DNA of 64,000 nt from Gilliamella sp. wkB171 (GTDB lineage: Bacteria > Pseudomonadota > Gammaproteobacteria > Enterobacterales > Orbaceae): positions 19,352 through 83,351 of the forward strand of contig NZ_LYST01000021.1 in assembly GCF_001693755.1 (NCBI RefSeq). The letters run 5' to 3'. Both the position numbers and the translations under genes were made by a program. Of the stretch, positions 49,635-60,043 are shown in pieces. Each line of letters opens with the position of its first letter. Position 1 is the stretch's first letter. The notes below the pieces were generated by a model. It made no database searches and was not told where the DNA came from. It saw nothing but the letters and a program-made list of their open reading frames with translations.

Positions 49635-50891
49635 TCAAACTCCAAGGTAAATTACAGGTGTCATACCAATGTTAAGTGGGCGATTTTCATTTGCTGTTGG
49701 TACTACTCGTGATGCATAAAAGTCATACCCCCATACTTCGTAATCTCTAGTTGTTAAAAACGCCGCGTTTGTAGGATTAATTGCTCGTGTACCGTTAAAT
49801 GCACCTCTCGCATACTCGTTGTGATTTGCCACTACGCCAGAATCAAAATGCCCCCAAATTTCTCGGATAGCATCATCTTCATTGCTACCTACTTGTCTAG
49901 CAGTTCCATTCACCGCTCGCTCAAAAAAACCTCGTCCGTCTGATGCAAACGCTGTCGGTACGTTAATATATTGTTGTCCATTTATAGTTTTAATCGTAAT
50001 ACGATGGTCGTTTTTATAATTAATGGATAAACCATTTAAAACCTGCCCTTGCGGTGAACTTAATAAGTAATTATCGCCATTTCGGAAATACCAACCAAAT
50101 GGTAATTCATCACGTCGAAACGGCATTAAACGTTGATCTCCAATCGGAATGTATTTTCCAATATTTGTCGTTGTGATTTGCTCTACCCATGGCTCCCAGT
50201 AGCCATTTGACGAACCGCCTATATAGTTACGTATAAATTGCCGTGCCCCTTTGAATGTTGTGTATACTTGAACGCACCCCTGATCACCCATCGCATAAGT
50301 TGGATAAATAACTAATGAGCCAGCATCTTGAATCGGATACCCCCTCGTCAACAGCGCATATTCGCCAAGATTCTGACAATAAACTCCTTTTTGAATACCT
50401 CCAAAGTTGCTAATGTTCGTAACCCCAAGATAACCGTAATAATGAAATTCCGAGCCTACTTTTACGGAATTATTAACAGCTTCTGTTAAAGCTTTTTGTG
50501 ATTTTATCGTAACAACTCTACCATCGGGGGCAGTTAATTCAATATCCCCCGTGCCTGTTAGAATTTTTTGCCAGCCGTCTAATTGTTTTTGATAATATGA
50601 TAGTGAAGATGATATTTCCAACGCAAACTGTTCAATAGAAATGGTTGGCGATGTTGGAATTTTATATGTTATTCCTTTTGCTGTATTTCCTCCATAATTA
50701 TCAGCTAACGTTAATTGTGTATCAGATTGAACAGATGCTATTTCATAGATTTCAATTTGATTTGATGATTGTAGCAATAACATTCTACCAGCAGAAACAC
50801 CCGATAACTGATTAGCCCATTGTGTACCAACACCTGCCACGATGTTACTGCCATTTGTTACGTTTACTGTACCTGTTTTGTACCAAGACAT
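49635..50891 (-). CDS. Phage tail fibre protein
   Basis: A 418-residue fibre subunit. The N-terminal 90 residues (MSWYKTGTVNVTNGSNIVAGVGTQW) are the attachment domain widely shared by lambdoid fibres. The middle (about 130-260) is a beta-rich shaft of the kind found in phage and pyocin fibres, and the C-terminal part with repeated Asn/Gly, NGTRAINPTNAAFLTTRDYEVWGYDFYASRVVP, is the receptor-binding head. The preceding J gene and the following Tfa gene match the standard lambda-like end of the tail operon. Confidence 0.85.
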   Translation of the reverse strand: MSWYKTGTVNVTNGSNIVAGVGTQWANQLSGVSAGRMLLLQSSNQIEIYEIASVQSDTQLTLADNYGGNTAKGITYKIPTSPTISIEQFALEISSSLSYYQKQLDGWQKILTGTGDIELTAPDGRVVTIKSQKALTEAVNNSVKVGSEFHYYGYLGVTNISNFGGIQKGVYCQNLGEYALLTRGYPIQDAGSLVIYPTYAMGDQGCVQVYTTFKGARQFIRNYIGGSSNGYWEPWVEQITTTNIGKYIPIGDQRLMPFRRDELPFGWYFRNGDNYLLSSPQGQVLNGLSINYKNDHRITIKTINGQQYINVPTAFASDGRGFFERAVNGTARQVGSNEDDAIREIWGHFDSGVVANHNEYARGAFNGTRAINPTNAAFLTTRDYEVWGYDFYASRVVPTANENRPLNIGMTPVIYLGV

Positions 50892-50937
50892 AGTATTCCT
50901 CGAAATTTGAATATAAAAATCTAATAATTTTTGTTAG

Positions 50938-53900
50938 TTAATCAATAAACCCGCTAGAGTTATTTGTCAGCAACACCACTGAATTAAAGCCAAAAATATA
51001 TGTGAATGTTCCTTGATCTGGTTTATTGACTGTTACTGATACATCGATCCGTTCACCTAAACTAAACGGAGGAATTGATAGGCATAAATTTTCAATTTTT
51101 CCATCACGATAAAATTCATTTAAACTAAATGGGTATTGGTTATTAAATAATAATCGGATATTACCTCTGATATAATTTTGGGGTCTGGAAAATTGGTCGT
51201 ATACATTAATTTTAATGTCACCAAGAAATGCTAAAGTTTGCGGTAATCCATTACCTTCAATACTCATAACGAATTTATTTTCGTTTGGATTACGCTCGTA
51301 CAAACCAACTTTTTTTTGGAAAAATTTAGCAGAAACAATATTCCCTTTAATTTGATTAACGTTGAGAACACCTTTTATGTTACAGTTTTCATTAATTACA
51401 ACATTATTTAACTCTCCTGATGTTGCCTTTAACTTTCCTGTTATATCAGCATTCACCGCAGTGAGTTTCCCTTCGTTTTTTAACAATTGCCAACCAGAAA
51501 CCCCATATTGGTAATTATCAGACTGAATGACATTACCAATTTTTGCACTATCAATTGACGCATCTCTGATTTTTGCATTAGTAATTGTTCCATTACCGAT
51601 AACTGCATCATTAATAACCACCTGATTGCCCTGTGTGGTAAATACCATTTGAGGGTTACCGTTGGCATGATTCATAATTGAAAATCGATCTTGCAAGAAG
51701 ATAACATTTGATTGCATGCCTGCTGAGGTATTTTCAACCCCCATGGTCATACCCGAAACATACTGCCTTCCATTATTATCAATCTCCACTTTCATTGTGC
51801 GGTAGGCAGATAATTTACCATTGGTGTCTTGGATGGCTTTTGACACATCATTAACTTGCGCAGACACATTACCGATATTGGTATTAATTGAGCTAATACT
51901 ATTAGCCTGTGAAGTAATTACATTACCTTGTTGAGTAACTTTTGTATCCATTTGATTAATGGCTGTTGCATTATTTTTAACACTATAATTTACACTATCT
52001 ATTGATGATGATAATTGCGTTAGAATGTTACTTTGAGACTCAATCGATTCACCTTGTTTTACAGTCGTTTGTTTAAGTTCATTGATACTAGCATTGGCAC
52101 CATTTAGATTTGATGAGATTTCGGTCAATTTAACTGCGGTTGCCTCACTTTCATTTACAACCAAAGCTTTCGTTTCTTTTATTTCAGCATGAGCATTACC
52201 GATTTCTTTTCGCCACCTTTGAGAATCAACATCATTTGCTAAAGCGTTTTCAATAATGGACTTAGCATTTTCGATTGATAAACGTGTATTTTCAGCCAGC
52301 ATAGTAGTATGGTCTGTGATAGAGCTGGTGTTATTATTTGTTTGTTCTACTAATGAGTTCCATGCGTCAGTCTCTTTTATTTCCTCAAAAATATGATCGG
52401 TTAAGTCATTGGTATTGGTACTGGAAATACCTTGCACCCAATCGGTCCAATCACTCACATTACCAATTTTATCAACTAAACGAGCACGATAGAAAAAGGT
52501 TTGACCAATTGCAAGTCCCATTTGTGAATAGCTGCAACTAGGATAACTAACGTTAGAAAGTAATCTTGCATCTTCTTCATTTTCATTGTTGGAATATTGA
52601 ATTTCGGTATGGCTGGTATCGCTCGCGCCTTTAGGAAAGGACCAAGTTAAATCTATACCCAATATCACATCATCACTTGCGCTAAAGCCGACAGGTTTTT
52701 CGGGTGTTCCAACTTTGCCTTTAATGAATTTTGATTGTGAATATGCCCAAGGTGATGAAGTATCAAGCGCATTAACAGCGCGAACACGCACATCATATGT
52801 ACCCGAATAAATACCTTCAATGGAAAAGTTAGTTCCATTAGTTTTGCCAAAATTAATCCAAGATGAATTATCTTTTCGCCATTGGGCAATATAATTTGTT
52901 GCACCTTCAACGGCATCCCACTGAGTATTCAAACACGAAATAGACAGTCCTTGTGAGATATAGCTACTTTCAAAAACACTAATATTTTTTGGCGATGATA
53001 CCGCTGTCGGCGGTACCACAGTAATTGGCTTAGGCTCAATTCGGATTCCATTATCAATGTAGTTGAATTTATTGGGGTCATGCTCCACAGCAGTAATGTT
53101 GAATTTACCATTTTCACTTGCCGATATTGAGGTAACCCGAAAATATTGAATAGCAACATTATCACTGTCAATACACCAGATTGCTCCAGCGACAGGTGTT
53201 ATTTTATAGTTTGCAGTCACCGTAATTGTTTGCCGATCTTCACTAATTGATCTAATCGTTCGACTTTGCGCGGTACCATCGGGCAAATTAATCACTAAAC
53301 GATCTCCGACTTGATAATCTATCTTTCTATCAAGTGTGATTTTTCGACCAGTAACTGATTGTATTCGTCCGCCGTTTTCTTTACCTGAACGTGAGGGATC
53401 GGCGATACCAATAATTCTGGCTGGTAAAGGAATATAACCATCTAATCCGACGGTAAACGCAACCACTTCATCTTTCGCATTTGAAAGCAAAGCCCATCGT
53501 CCACGCCTTTGGGCTTCGGCTTGCGATGTACAGCCTATAGCGGTTAACTTCATGACATTAACATCATAACGACGCATCAAGTCATAATCCCAGACGGGTT
53601 CAACATCGTCACAGTAATGGTTATTCGGATCTGAATAGGCCACTAAACATGATGTATAGCGATTTTTATATGAACCACTTGAATAGGTAAAATCACCAAC
53701 AACATTTGAAGGATGGTAAATAAAATCAGGTTCATCTTGTGGCATATCCGCCGTTAGACAGATTTGATCGTTACCCCAAAATAGTATGCCACGAAATGAA
53801 GCCACCAGATCTTTTAAAACAGTATAGGCTTCTTCCTGACTTTGTATATATTCATTACAAACAAAACGTGGTTCTTTTCCGCCTCGCCCATCAGATACCA

Positions 53901-54852
53901 TCTGATCACAATACTGACCCAGTTGATAGATAGACCATTTATCAAGCATGCTGGCATCAATTCTTAACCCCATTCCTGCTATTTCATCGCGCATTAAGTA
54001 ATAGGCAAGCCAAGCAGGGTTATTGGTATAAGCCATTTTAAAGCCACCTGTCCATGTGCCAATGTATGTTCGACTCACTGGATCGTAATTATCAGGAACT
54101 TGAACAACTTTACCTTTAACTTTACAACTAATTTTAGGTATGGAACCATTAAATTGACTTGCATCTAATTCGATGTAAAGTAAAGCCGTATTTGGGTAGC
54201 GTAGTTTGCTATCAATTATTTCAGCATAGGATGACACGCCAAATGCATTAACCAATTTACTCGATTTTGAATCAGGAGTGAATCGTCTTACTCGTATAGC
54301 CCAACCATCCATAGCTTTCGGTAAATTAATCCGGTGATCACGCTGATATTCTGAAGTGGTTTTACCCTGAAACGTCCCATTTATCACAGTTTGAAAAGCA
54401 CCACCATCAGTTGATAATTCGATAGCATATTTGGTAACCGTACCAACTGAATCACCATTATCCTTATACTCAACGTGAGCCGGTAAACTCAATTTAATAC
54501 GAACTGCATCCAGATCTAAATTCGAAAATGCACGCACCCACGGTTTATCCGCTTTAACAGTGAAACCAGCTCGCAATTCATTACTAATTTCGGGTATACC
54601 TTGAATATAGTCTTGCGTCTGCGAGCCATTGCGAAACTCCCAATTAACGCCTTTGAAGTTACGAGAACCATCTAAATTAGCCAGCGGAGTGTTATCAATA
54701 AAAATATCTTGCTCTGTTAAATGCCCCTGAATTTCACCTTCGCTTAACGCTAATAACAACTTAAGTTTGGCGTTTGACAGTAAATTATCAGGTTGTTCAT
54801 ATGGCGTATGTTGTTTTTTACTTCCGCCTTTTTGCCCTTCTATCAATTGCAT
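50938..54852 (-). CDS. Phage tail tip host-specificity protein J
   Basis: A 1304-residue homologue of lambda gpJ (1132). The N-terminal half, from GGSKKQHTPYEQPDNLLSNAKLKLLLALSEGEIQG and KGVNWEFRNGSQTQDYIQGIPE to SGSYKNRYTSCLVAYSDPNNHY, matches the tail-tip hub of J/GP37 proteins. Fibronectin-III-like repeats follow (about 620-810), then a long coiled-coil region rich in Asn, Ser and Thr (about 835-1010), then a DUF1983-like GMTMGVENTSAGMQSNVIFL block. The C-terminus (about 1150-1304) should carry the receptor-binding part. It follows gene I after 7 bases; a TAGGTGAG ribosome site precedes the ATG. Confidence 0.92.
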   Translation of the reverse strand: MQLIEGQKGGSKKQHTPYEQPDNLLSNAKLKLLLALSEGEIQGHLTEQDIFIDNTPLANLDGSRNFKGVNWEFRNGSQTQDYIQGIPEISNELRAGFTVKADKPWVRAFSNLDLDAVRIKLSLPAHVEYKDNGDSVGTVTKYAIELSTDGGAFQTVINGTFQGKTTSEYQRDHRINLPKAMDGWAIRVRRFTPDSKSSKLVNAFGVSSYAEIIDSKLRYPNTALLYIELDASQFNGSIPKISCKVKGKVVQVPDNYDPVSRTYIGTWTGGFKMAYTNNPAWLAYYLMRDEIAGMGLRIDASMLDKWSIYQLGQYCDQMVSDGRGGKEPRFVCNEYIQSQEEAYTVLKDLVASFRGILFWGNDQICLTADMPQDEPDFIYHPSNVVGDFTYSSGSYKNRYTSCLVAYSDPNNHYCDDVEPVWDYDLMRRYDVNVMKLTAIGCTSQAEAQRRGRWALLSNAKDEVVAFTVGLDGYIPLPARIIGIADPSRSGKENGGRIQSVTGRKITLDRKIDYQVGDRLVINLPDGTAQSRTIRSISEDRQTITVTANYKITPVAGAIWCIDSDNVAIQYFRVTSISASENGKFNITAVEHDPNKFNYIDNGIRIEPKPITVVPPTAVSSPKNISVFESSYISQGLSISCLNTQWDAVEGATNYIAQWRKDNSSWINFGKTNGTNFSIEGIYSGTYDVRVRAVNALDTSSPWAYSQSKFIKGKVGTPEKPVGFSASDDVILGIDLTWSFPKGASDTSHTEIQYSNNENEEDARLLSNVSYPSCSYSQMGLAIGQTFFYRARLVDKIGNVSDWTDWVQGISSTNTNDLTDHIFEEIKETDAWNSLVEQTNNNTSSITDHTTMLAENTRLSIENAKSIIENALANDVDSQRWRKEIGNAHAEIKETKALVVNESEATAVKLTEISSNLNGANASINELKQTTVKQGESIESQSNILTQLSSSIDSVNYSVKNNATAINQMDTKVTQQGNVITSQANSISSINTNIGNVSAQVNDVSKAIQDTNGKLSAYRTMKVEIDNNGRQYVSGMTMGVENTSAGMQSNVIFLQDRFSIMNHANGNPQMVFTTQGNQVVINDAVIGNGTITNAKIRDASIDSAKIGNVIQSDNYQYGVSGWQLLKNEGKLTAVNADITGKLKATSGELNNVVINENCNIKGVLNVNQIKGNIVSAKFFQKKVGLYERNPNENKFVMSIEGNGLPQTLAFLGDIKINVYDQFSRPQNYIRGNIRLLFNNQYPFSLNEFYRDGKIENLCLSIPPFSLGERIDVSVTVNKPDQGTFTYIFGFNSVVLLTNNSSGFID

Positions 54853-54859
54853 AACTCAC

Positions 54860-55477
54860 CTACTGTTGGTCTTCTGAATAAATACCGGCATTAATTACCG
54901 CGCCACCAATTTCACGTTCACCAAGCAAAACAGGCACAGGATAGCCAACAGCATTAGTATTCACTGGCCCACCAAATCCATAATTAGGTTTATTTTCGGA
55001 ACTCGATGATTTACCTGCATTAAATTTGGGCTGTGGGGTCAGTAGTTGAACCACTCCACCTAGCATCATGCTAATGCCAATTCCTGTTAAAATAGATGTT
55101 GCGCTAATCGTACTAGCAGTCAAAAGAGTTCCCCACGCTGCTAATGTTGCCCCTGCTGTAAAAAAAGCGGCAACTAATGCAACTGCACCAATAATAATTT
55201 GAAACATGCCTCCACTTTTTGCACCTTGTGTGACTGGCATAATCGTATAGTTTTTACCATTCGCATTAATATCAAATTCATCAATACCAATATTTTTGCC
55301 ATCAACAAAAAAAGCGAACTTAATACCTTTTAAATGCGCTGAACACATATATTTTTCAAATCCTTTGATCGTTGCACATAGTGCGCGTAATAGTTCTTTA
55401 AGATTTTGTACATCATATTGATGATTTTTACCAAACTGCTTAGCCATTGCACCTTTTAGTGTTAAATTACTGAGCAT
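54860..55477 (-). CDS. Phage tail assembly protein I
   Basis: A 205-residue homologue of lambda gpI. The N-terminal half has the ubiquitin-like fold of the family (VQNLKELLRALCATIKGFEKYM). It is followed by a hydrophobic glycine-rich stretch (IIIGAVALVAAFFTAGATLAAWG) and the typical SSSENKPNYGFGGPVNTNAVGYPVPVLLG ending. It overlaps K by 11 bases. The protein is needed for tail-tip assembly and may be cleaved. Confidence 0.88.
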   Translation of the reverse strand: MLSNLTLKGAMAKQFGKNHQYDVQNLKELLRALCATIKGFEKYMCSAHLKGIKFAFFVDGKNIGIDEFDINANGKNYTIMPVTQGAKSGGMFQIIIGAVALVAAFFTAGATLAAWGTLLTASTISATSILTGIGISMMLGGVVQLLTPQPKFNAGKSSSSENKPNYGFGGPVNTNAVGYPVPVLLGEREIGGAVINAGIYSEDQQ

Positions 55478-56189
55478 GAAATAACTCCTTATGTCGTACT
55501 ATGCGAACTGTTCTATCTCGAAAATATTTACCGTAAGGTATACGAGTCGATAATTGACCGTATAAATGATGTAAAATAAGATTGTCACCAACATAAATAG
55601 CAGCATGATTGGTCACTTGCGCACCAATACGCATCATGATGATATCGCCAACTTGCATTTCAGTGATGTTGACTGCAACAAATCCTTCAGCTTGCCAATT
55701 TTCATCATAAAGATGTTCTGTTCCGCTTTCCCACCACTGCCTTGGAACTGAATAATTATTTAAATCAATATTATATTCTCGCTGATAATAATCCATAATC
55801 AGTGACCAACAATCAGCATGCCCGAGTAGCCATTGGCGTCCGGTATAATCTCGATTTACGCGCGGTGATATTGTGCAAAAATCACCATCGGGTACAGATA
55901 TAATGCCCCACTCAATACCTGAATGATCACATTGAATACGGTCAAATTCAGACGGCACTAGTGATACGACATCAGGATGAGAGTGAATAATCATGATAAT
56001 TTCGCCCAACTTTTCGGCTTGTAATTGTTCGTCTACAGCAATCAAAAAATGCTCTTTAGGATTATCAGAAATATTCTGACAAGGAACATATTTTTGTGAT
56101 TTACCCGTATCAATAATCAATCCACAGGCTTCATTTGGGTATTGACTCTCTGCATGATTTTTTATGGCATCTAATAATTTTTGTCTCAT
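55467..56189 (-). CDS. Phage tail assembly protein K (JAB/NlpC-P60)
   Basis: A 240-residue homologue of lambda gpK. Residues 1-130 form a JAMM/MPN metalloprotease-like domain with IIHSHPDVVSLVPSEFD. Residues about 130-240 form an NlpC/P60 peptidase with catalytic Cys in LGHADCWSLIMDYY and His in TNHAAIYVGDNLILHH. These domains probably digest cell-wall peptides during tail-tip assembly or DNA entry. The ATG at 56189 is chosen because it directly follows gene L; the frame open to 56249 overlaps L more than is usual. Confidence 0.9.
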   Translation of the reverse strand: MRQKLLDAIKNHAESQYPNEACGLIIDTGKSQKYVPCQNISDNPKEHFLIAVDEQLQAEKLGEIIMIIHSHPDVVSLVPSEFDRIQCDHSGIEWGIISVPDGDFCTISPRVNRDYTGRQWLLGHADCWSLIMDYYQREYNIDLNNYSVPRQWWESGTEHLYDENWQAEGFVAVNITEMQVGDIIMMRIGAQVTNHAAIYVGDNLILHHLYGQLSTRIPYGKYFRDRTVRIVRHKELFHAQ

Positions 56190-56190
56190 A

Positions 56191-56925
56191 TTACTTACTC
56201 TGTAAATTAGCTGCTGGAAAACCACCGAAAGGAAGCGAAGCATTACCATGCCTTGCTTTACAATCTTTTAAAAGTCCACCGCATACATCTTTTGCTGGAT
56301 CATCCGTTGGATCACCAGTTTTGGTGAAATATTTATTACCAGCATAATCACAACCAGTACCGCTTCGATACCAGCCACGCATACACCAAGTGCAAACAGT
56401 GGTAATTTGCCTTGTTGGTAGCTGTAGATTTTGGATATCAAAAGGTGAACATAACTCAAACTCAACCACAGTTTTGGTTTCTGTTTTTTTGCTATTTACA
56501 TAAAATAGTTGTACGCGTTCTTGAGCTGGATCTGCATTTGGATTACCTTTAATCCAATTGGCCGCATCCAGATACTTAGCCATTGTGGTATGGATTTTGA
56601 TTTTTGCTTGAACTAAATCTGCATAATCCAAACAAAGCCTTGTCACTTTTCCTTCAATATTGCCAACTGATAACGTTGGTGTCGGTTGGGCGCCTGTGCT
56701 ACTTAACTCAAGACCTTTTAGTTCGTAAGGGTAAGGTAAGTATTCTTTTCCTTGCCATTTAATAGAAGGTAAATTATCAACAACAAAAGAGGCCCAACCC
56801 TCTGATGAGACATTATGCGCATGAAAGCGAAGGACTTCATCTAATCCAAATTTTGTTCCATCAAGTTCAATAAGTTGAATTAGCTCGTTACCTTCAAGTG
56901 CTTGTAAGTCCTGTGTTATTGGCAT
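56191..56925 (-). CDS. Phage minor tail protein L
   Basis: A 244-residue homologue of lambda gpL. Four conserved cysteines near the C-terminus (TVCTWCMRGWYRSGTGCDYAG, then VCGGLLKDCKARHG) hold a Fe-S cluster in this family. The N-terminal LIQLIELDGTKFG and the DNLPSIKWQGKEYLPYPYELKGLE block also match. It lies one base from gene K. The leader carries a terminator-like hairpin directly before its ribosome site, as described separately. Confidence 0.92.
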   Translation of the reverse strand: MPITQDLQALEGNELIQLIELDGTKFGLDEVLRFHAHNVSSEGWASFVVDNLPSIKWQGKEYLPYPYELKGLELSSTGAQPTPTLSVGNIEGKVTRLCLDYADLVQAKIKIHTTMAKYLDAANWIKGNPNADPAQERVQLFYVNSKKTETKTVVEFELCSPFDIQNLQLPTRQITTVCTWCMRGWYRSGTGCDYAGNKYFTKTGDPTDDPAKDVCGGLLKDCKARHGNASLPFGGFPAANLQSK

Positions 56926-56942
56926 TTATGTTCTCCAGACAT

Positions 56943-56965
56943 AAAAAAACCACCTAAAGGTGGTT
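56943..56965 (-). terminator. Hairpin with T-run between tail genes M and L
   Basis: On the minus strand AACCACC, loop TTTA, GGTGGTT is followed at once by seven Ts and then TATG-T-CTGGAGA, the ribosome site of gene L. It has the form of a strong intrinsic terminator inside the tail operon. It would be read through under an antitermination system or used to lower expression of the distal genes. A near-identical cassette precedes the tape-measure gene. Confidence 0.75.
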
Positions 56966-56986
56966 AATTGAATAGGTAATAATAAT

Positions 56987-57328
56987 TTATGGTGCATAAG
57001 CCTGAATAAATTTGAATGATAGTGAAATAACATTTCCCCCCATAAATTCTGATTCGATAGATTTATTTACGACTCGGTATAACTTTTCTTCACCATAGGG
57101 ATTAGTCCATTTGAAAGATTTGATAATATGAGAATTTAAAAAAGCGCGAACTTGTTTAACTTCGCTTTGTTGCCCCATATAAGTTAATTGCCACTCTTCT
57201 GTAGTACTATTAATGCCCGTACTTGATAATTGTGTATAACCATCACCAAAACTAATTTCATTAATATTGGATAGATCCGAAACTTTTGGATTTCCCATTG
57301 TTTTCCATTGAAATTTATCTACTGCCAT
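56987..57328 (-). CDS. Phage minor tail protein M
   Basis: A 113-residue homologue of lambda gpM (109). The conserved pattern includes the opening Phe/Trp stretch FQWKTMGNPKVSD, ISFGDGYTQLSSTGIN, WQLTYMGQQSEVKQVRAFL and FKWTNPYGEEKLYRV. It forms part of the tail tip with L. The ATG at 57328 is chosen with GGAGAGG upstream; a GTG at 57343 is possible. Immediately downstream of the tape-measure gene. Confidence 0.88.
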   Translation of the reverse strand: MAVDKFQWKTMGNPKVSDLSNINEISFGDGYTQLSSTGINSTTEEWQLTYMGQQSEVKQVRAFLNSHIIKSFKWTNPYGEEKLYRVVNKSIESEFMGGNVISLSFKFIQAYAP

Positions 57329-57343
57329 AACCTCTCCAATCAC

Positions 57344-60028
57344 TTACCTTGCATGCATCACGTTATATAAGTCACCACCAGGTGAAACAAGTTTTTTCAT
57401 CATCTCATTCATGCGTTGCTGTATAACGGCACCAACTTGAGCCTCAACAGCTTTTGCATCAATATTATTTTTTGTCGTTGTTACTGAGTTGTTTTCTGAT
57501 GACATATTAACAGCAATATTTGCCGATACATTTACAGCACTTGTTGATTGATTTGATTGACGAGTAAAAGCAATGGGTGAAGCCTGACCAACATCTACAT
57601 ATCCACCGCTAGCATACTCTTGTTTTTTATCATTCATTAATGCATAAAGTGTATTTACCCCTATACGTTTGGTTGCCTCTTTAGTGAAAACAAATTCGCC
57701 TTTGTGAACAATACCGGCTGGTTGATATTTATTACCTCGACCGGTAAAGCCCCCTGGGTTTAACGCATATCCAACATTACCACCCATTGCATAACCACGA
57801 ATTTCGCCGCCACTATAGGCATCTTGAAGCCCCCCTGTTGCTTTACCTGCTCCACCACCAAACCCCATCCACCCTAAAGCAGTTTGAATTACTCTGGCTA
57901 GTATTAGCTTATTAATAATTTCAATAATATTAATTAAGATAGAACGGGCAAACTCGTTAAAATTGGCTTTTCCAGTCGTCACTAATTGAGTCATCATATT
58001 TGCCATAGAGCCCATGGTATTTTGTGCAAACCCTTTGGCTGCGCTAAATACGTCTTGTGCAGTATCAGCATAGTCTAAAAGTCCCACTTTTAGCCCCATT
58101 AACCAATTACCTTGATTAGCATCATCTTGCTGCCAACTTTTTTGTAATGTCTGTTTAGCTTGATCATATTGGTTTGTTAAATTTTCTATCTGGCTTGGAT
58201 CTTTTATTTTATCCAACTCATTTTGTTTATTTATATCAAGTTGCTTTAATTGAGCTTGTCTTGCAGCATCTTTTGATGACATACCAAATGTTGCTTGTTT
58301 AATTTGCCCGTCAACAGATAAATTTGCTGTATATTCTTTCATTTTTTGAATAGCTTTAGCTGCTGCTTCGTATTTAGCAATCTCATCACCAATAGCCGCA
58401 TTTTTTGCATACTGAGTAAGTAACGCTTCTTTGTGCGCTAAAACATATTTTTCTTCTTCAGTAAGTCTCTTTTTATTATTACTGCTTTCTAATACTTGAA
58501 TTTGGTTTTGTAGATCCAGATATTTTCTACGTTCAGATGTAATTGCTTCTACTGCTAAACTTTGCTCTTGTAATTCTTGAAGTTGATTTCTAAGACTTAT
58601 TTCTTGCTGTTGGGATGTTTGTAATAAATTTGTTGTTGAATTTCCTCTGCTCGAATTACTCGCTTCAATTGCAGCTGCTACAGCGTTTCTTTTATCTTCT
58701 GTCACATAACCAGGTTGATCTTTTTTAAAAATTTTATTAGCTGCATCTGCCAGTCTATTCATTTCATCAAGTTCAGCTTTTGTACGCTGACGTGGATTCA
58801 TGATCATTCTTTCGTATTGATAGAATGGGCTTTTTTTAGGATCTTGTGCTTGTTCTAAATTTGTAATTAATTTTAAAGATTTTAGTTTAAGTGATGCATT
58901 GTTCGCTTTTTTTTCAATTTCAAACAAACTATCAATCAACATTTTGAATTTATTTGAACTATTTTCGGAAGTAAGGTAAAGATGGCTTAGTTCTTCTATT
59001 AAATTGTTAATTTTTTCTTCTACTTTAATTGAATCAGTTTCAGACCTTATATCAGCTAATTGTTCTAATACTCTTCTAGCGCCTTCATAAGTCATTCCAT
59101 AATATTCAGCTAATTTTTTTGTTTTTAGTTCAATATTTTCAATTTCATCCAAATCAATTTTGCTTCCGGATTTGAGTTTATCTATACTATTAAGTACTGA
59201 ATTTAAATTTGTTTCAGCTCTCATTCCCATTGAATTCGCTGAATTAACCAGATCAACTAAGCCATCTGTCGCGTTCTCTATATCATGATACAATTGTTGT
59301 TTGATAACTGAAATAATGGTATCTAAATCTATTTTACTTGATTTAACCATGGCTTCAACCAACGCTCTATTTCTTCCAAGTAAATTCATCATTTCATCAG
59401 ATAAAAAAGTAAATCCTGTGTTTTTATCTGTGTCCAATACTTTATTTAAACGATCTTGTGCTGCGGCTAGTTTTTCTGTTGCTGATTCAGTTTCGAATAA
59501 TTTTGGTACTAAACCTGTTAAAAAACTAGATAATGCAGAAATACCAATATTTATTGGGTTAATCGTGGTCAATAAGTTATTAAATGACTTACCTATTTCG
59601 GTTTTAATTTTATTAGCAAAACTATTTCCGACTGATGGAGTGGTTTCTTTGCTCTGATTTGTGTTTGTTACCGAAAGATCTTTTCTGGCATTTTTTAACT
59701 CTTTCGAAGCTGAGGTTAGATTTCTTACACTATCAATCTGATTTTTAAAGCTTTTAAATAATTTATCATTAAATTCTATTAAACTTCTTGTTGTATTACT
59801 GCTAAAAATTAAGCTTTTTTGATACTCATTTAAACTAATTCGACTATAGTCAATGCTTTTAGCTATTTGAGAAAATTTACTATTCATCATTAACTGTGCA
59901 TTACTGAATCTATCTGATGCTACGGTAGCTGCATCAGCTTTTTTCGTAAAATCATCCAATTTTTTATTTACTTCTGTAACACTTTTAACATTAATTTTTA
60001 ACGTTAGCGATGTAATTTGTTCTGCCAT
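57344..60028 (-). CDS. Phage tail tape-measure protein
   Basis: An 894-residue tape measure (lambda gpH is 853). The middle is long, helical and low in Cys, and the C-terminal third is glycine- and alanine-rich with the typical AGIVHKGEFVFTKEATKRIG motif near residue 770-790 and a LILARVIQTALGWMGF hydrophobic patch. Its length sets tail length. The ATG at 60028 follows GGAGAG and a hairpin; the frame open to 60094 is not supported. The preceding 68-codon gene separates it from the G/GT chaperone genes. Confidence 0.92.
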   Translation of the reverse strand: MAEQITSLTLKINVKSVTEVNKKLDDFTKKADAATVASDRFSNAQLMMNSKFSQIAKSIDYSRISLNEYQKSLIFSSNTTRSLIEFNDKLFKSFKNQIDSVRNLTSASKELKNARKDLSVTNTNQSKETTPSVGNSFANKIKTEIGKSFNNLLTTINPINIGISALSSFLTGLVPKLFETESATEKLAAAQDRLNKVLDTDKNTGFTFLSDEMMNLLGRNRALVEAMVKSSKIDLDTIISVIKQQLYHDIENATDGLVDLVNSANSMGMRAETNLNSVLNSIDKLKSGSKIDLDEIENIELKTKKLAEYYGMTYEGARRVLEQLADIRSETDSIKVEEKINNLIEELSHLYLTSENSSNKFKMLIDSLFEIEKKANNASLKLKSLKLITNLEQAQDPKKSPFYQYERMIMNPRQRTKAELDEMNRLADAANKIFKKDQPGYVTEDKRNAVAAAIEASNSSRGNSTTNLLQTSQQQEISLRNQLQELQEQSLAVEAITSERRKYLDLQNQIQVLESSNNKKRLTEEEKYVLAHKEALLTQYAKNAAIGDEIAKYEAAAKAIQKMKEYTANLSVDGQIKQATFGMSSKDAARQAQLKQLDINKQNELDKIKDPSQIENLTNQYDQAKQTLQKSWQQDDANQGNWLMGLKVGLLDYADTAQDVFSAAKGFAQNTMGSMANMMTQLVTTGKANFNEFARSILINIIEIINKLILARVIQTALGWMGFGGGAGKATGGLQDAYSGGEIRGYAMGGNVGYALNPGGFTGRGNKYQPAGIVHKGEFVFTKEATKRIGVNTLYALMNDKKQEYASGGYVDVGQASPIAFTRQSNQSTSAVNVSANIAVNMSSENNSVTTTKNNIDAKAVEAQVGAVIQQRMNEMMKKLVSPGGDLYNVMHAR

Positions 60029-60043
60029 AATACTCTCCAGGCA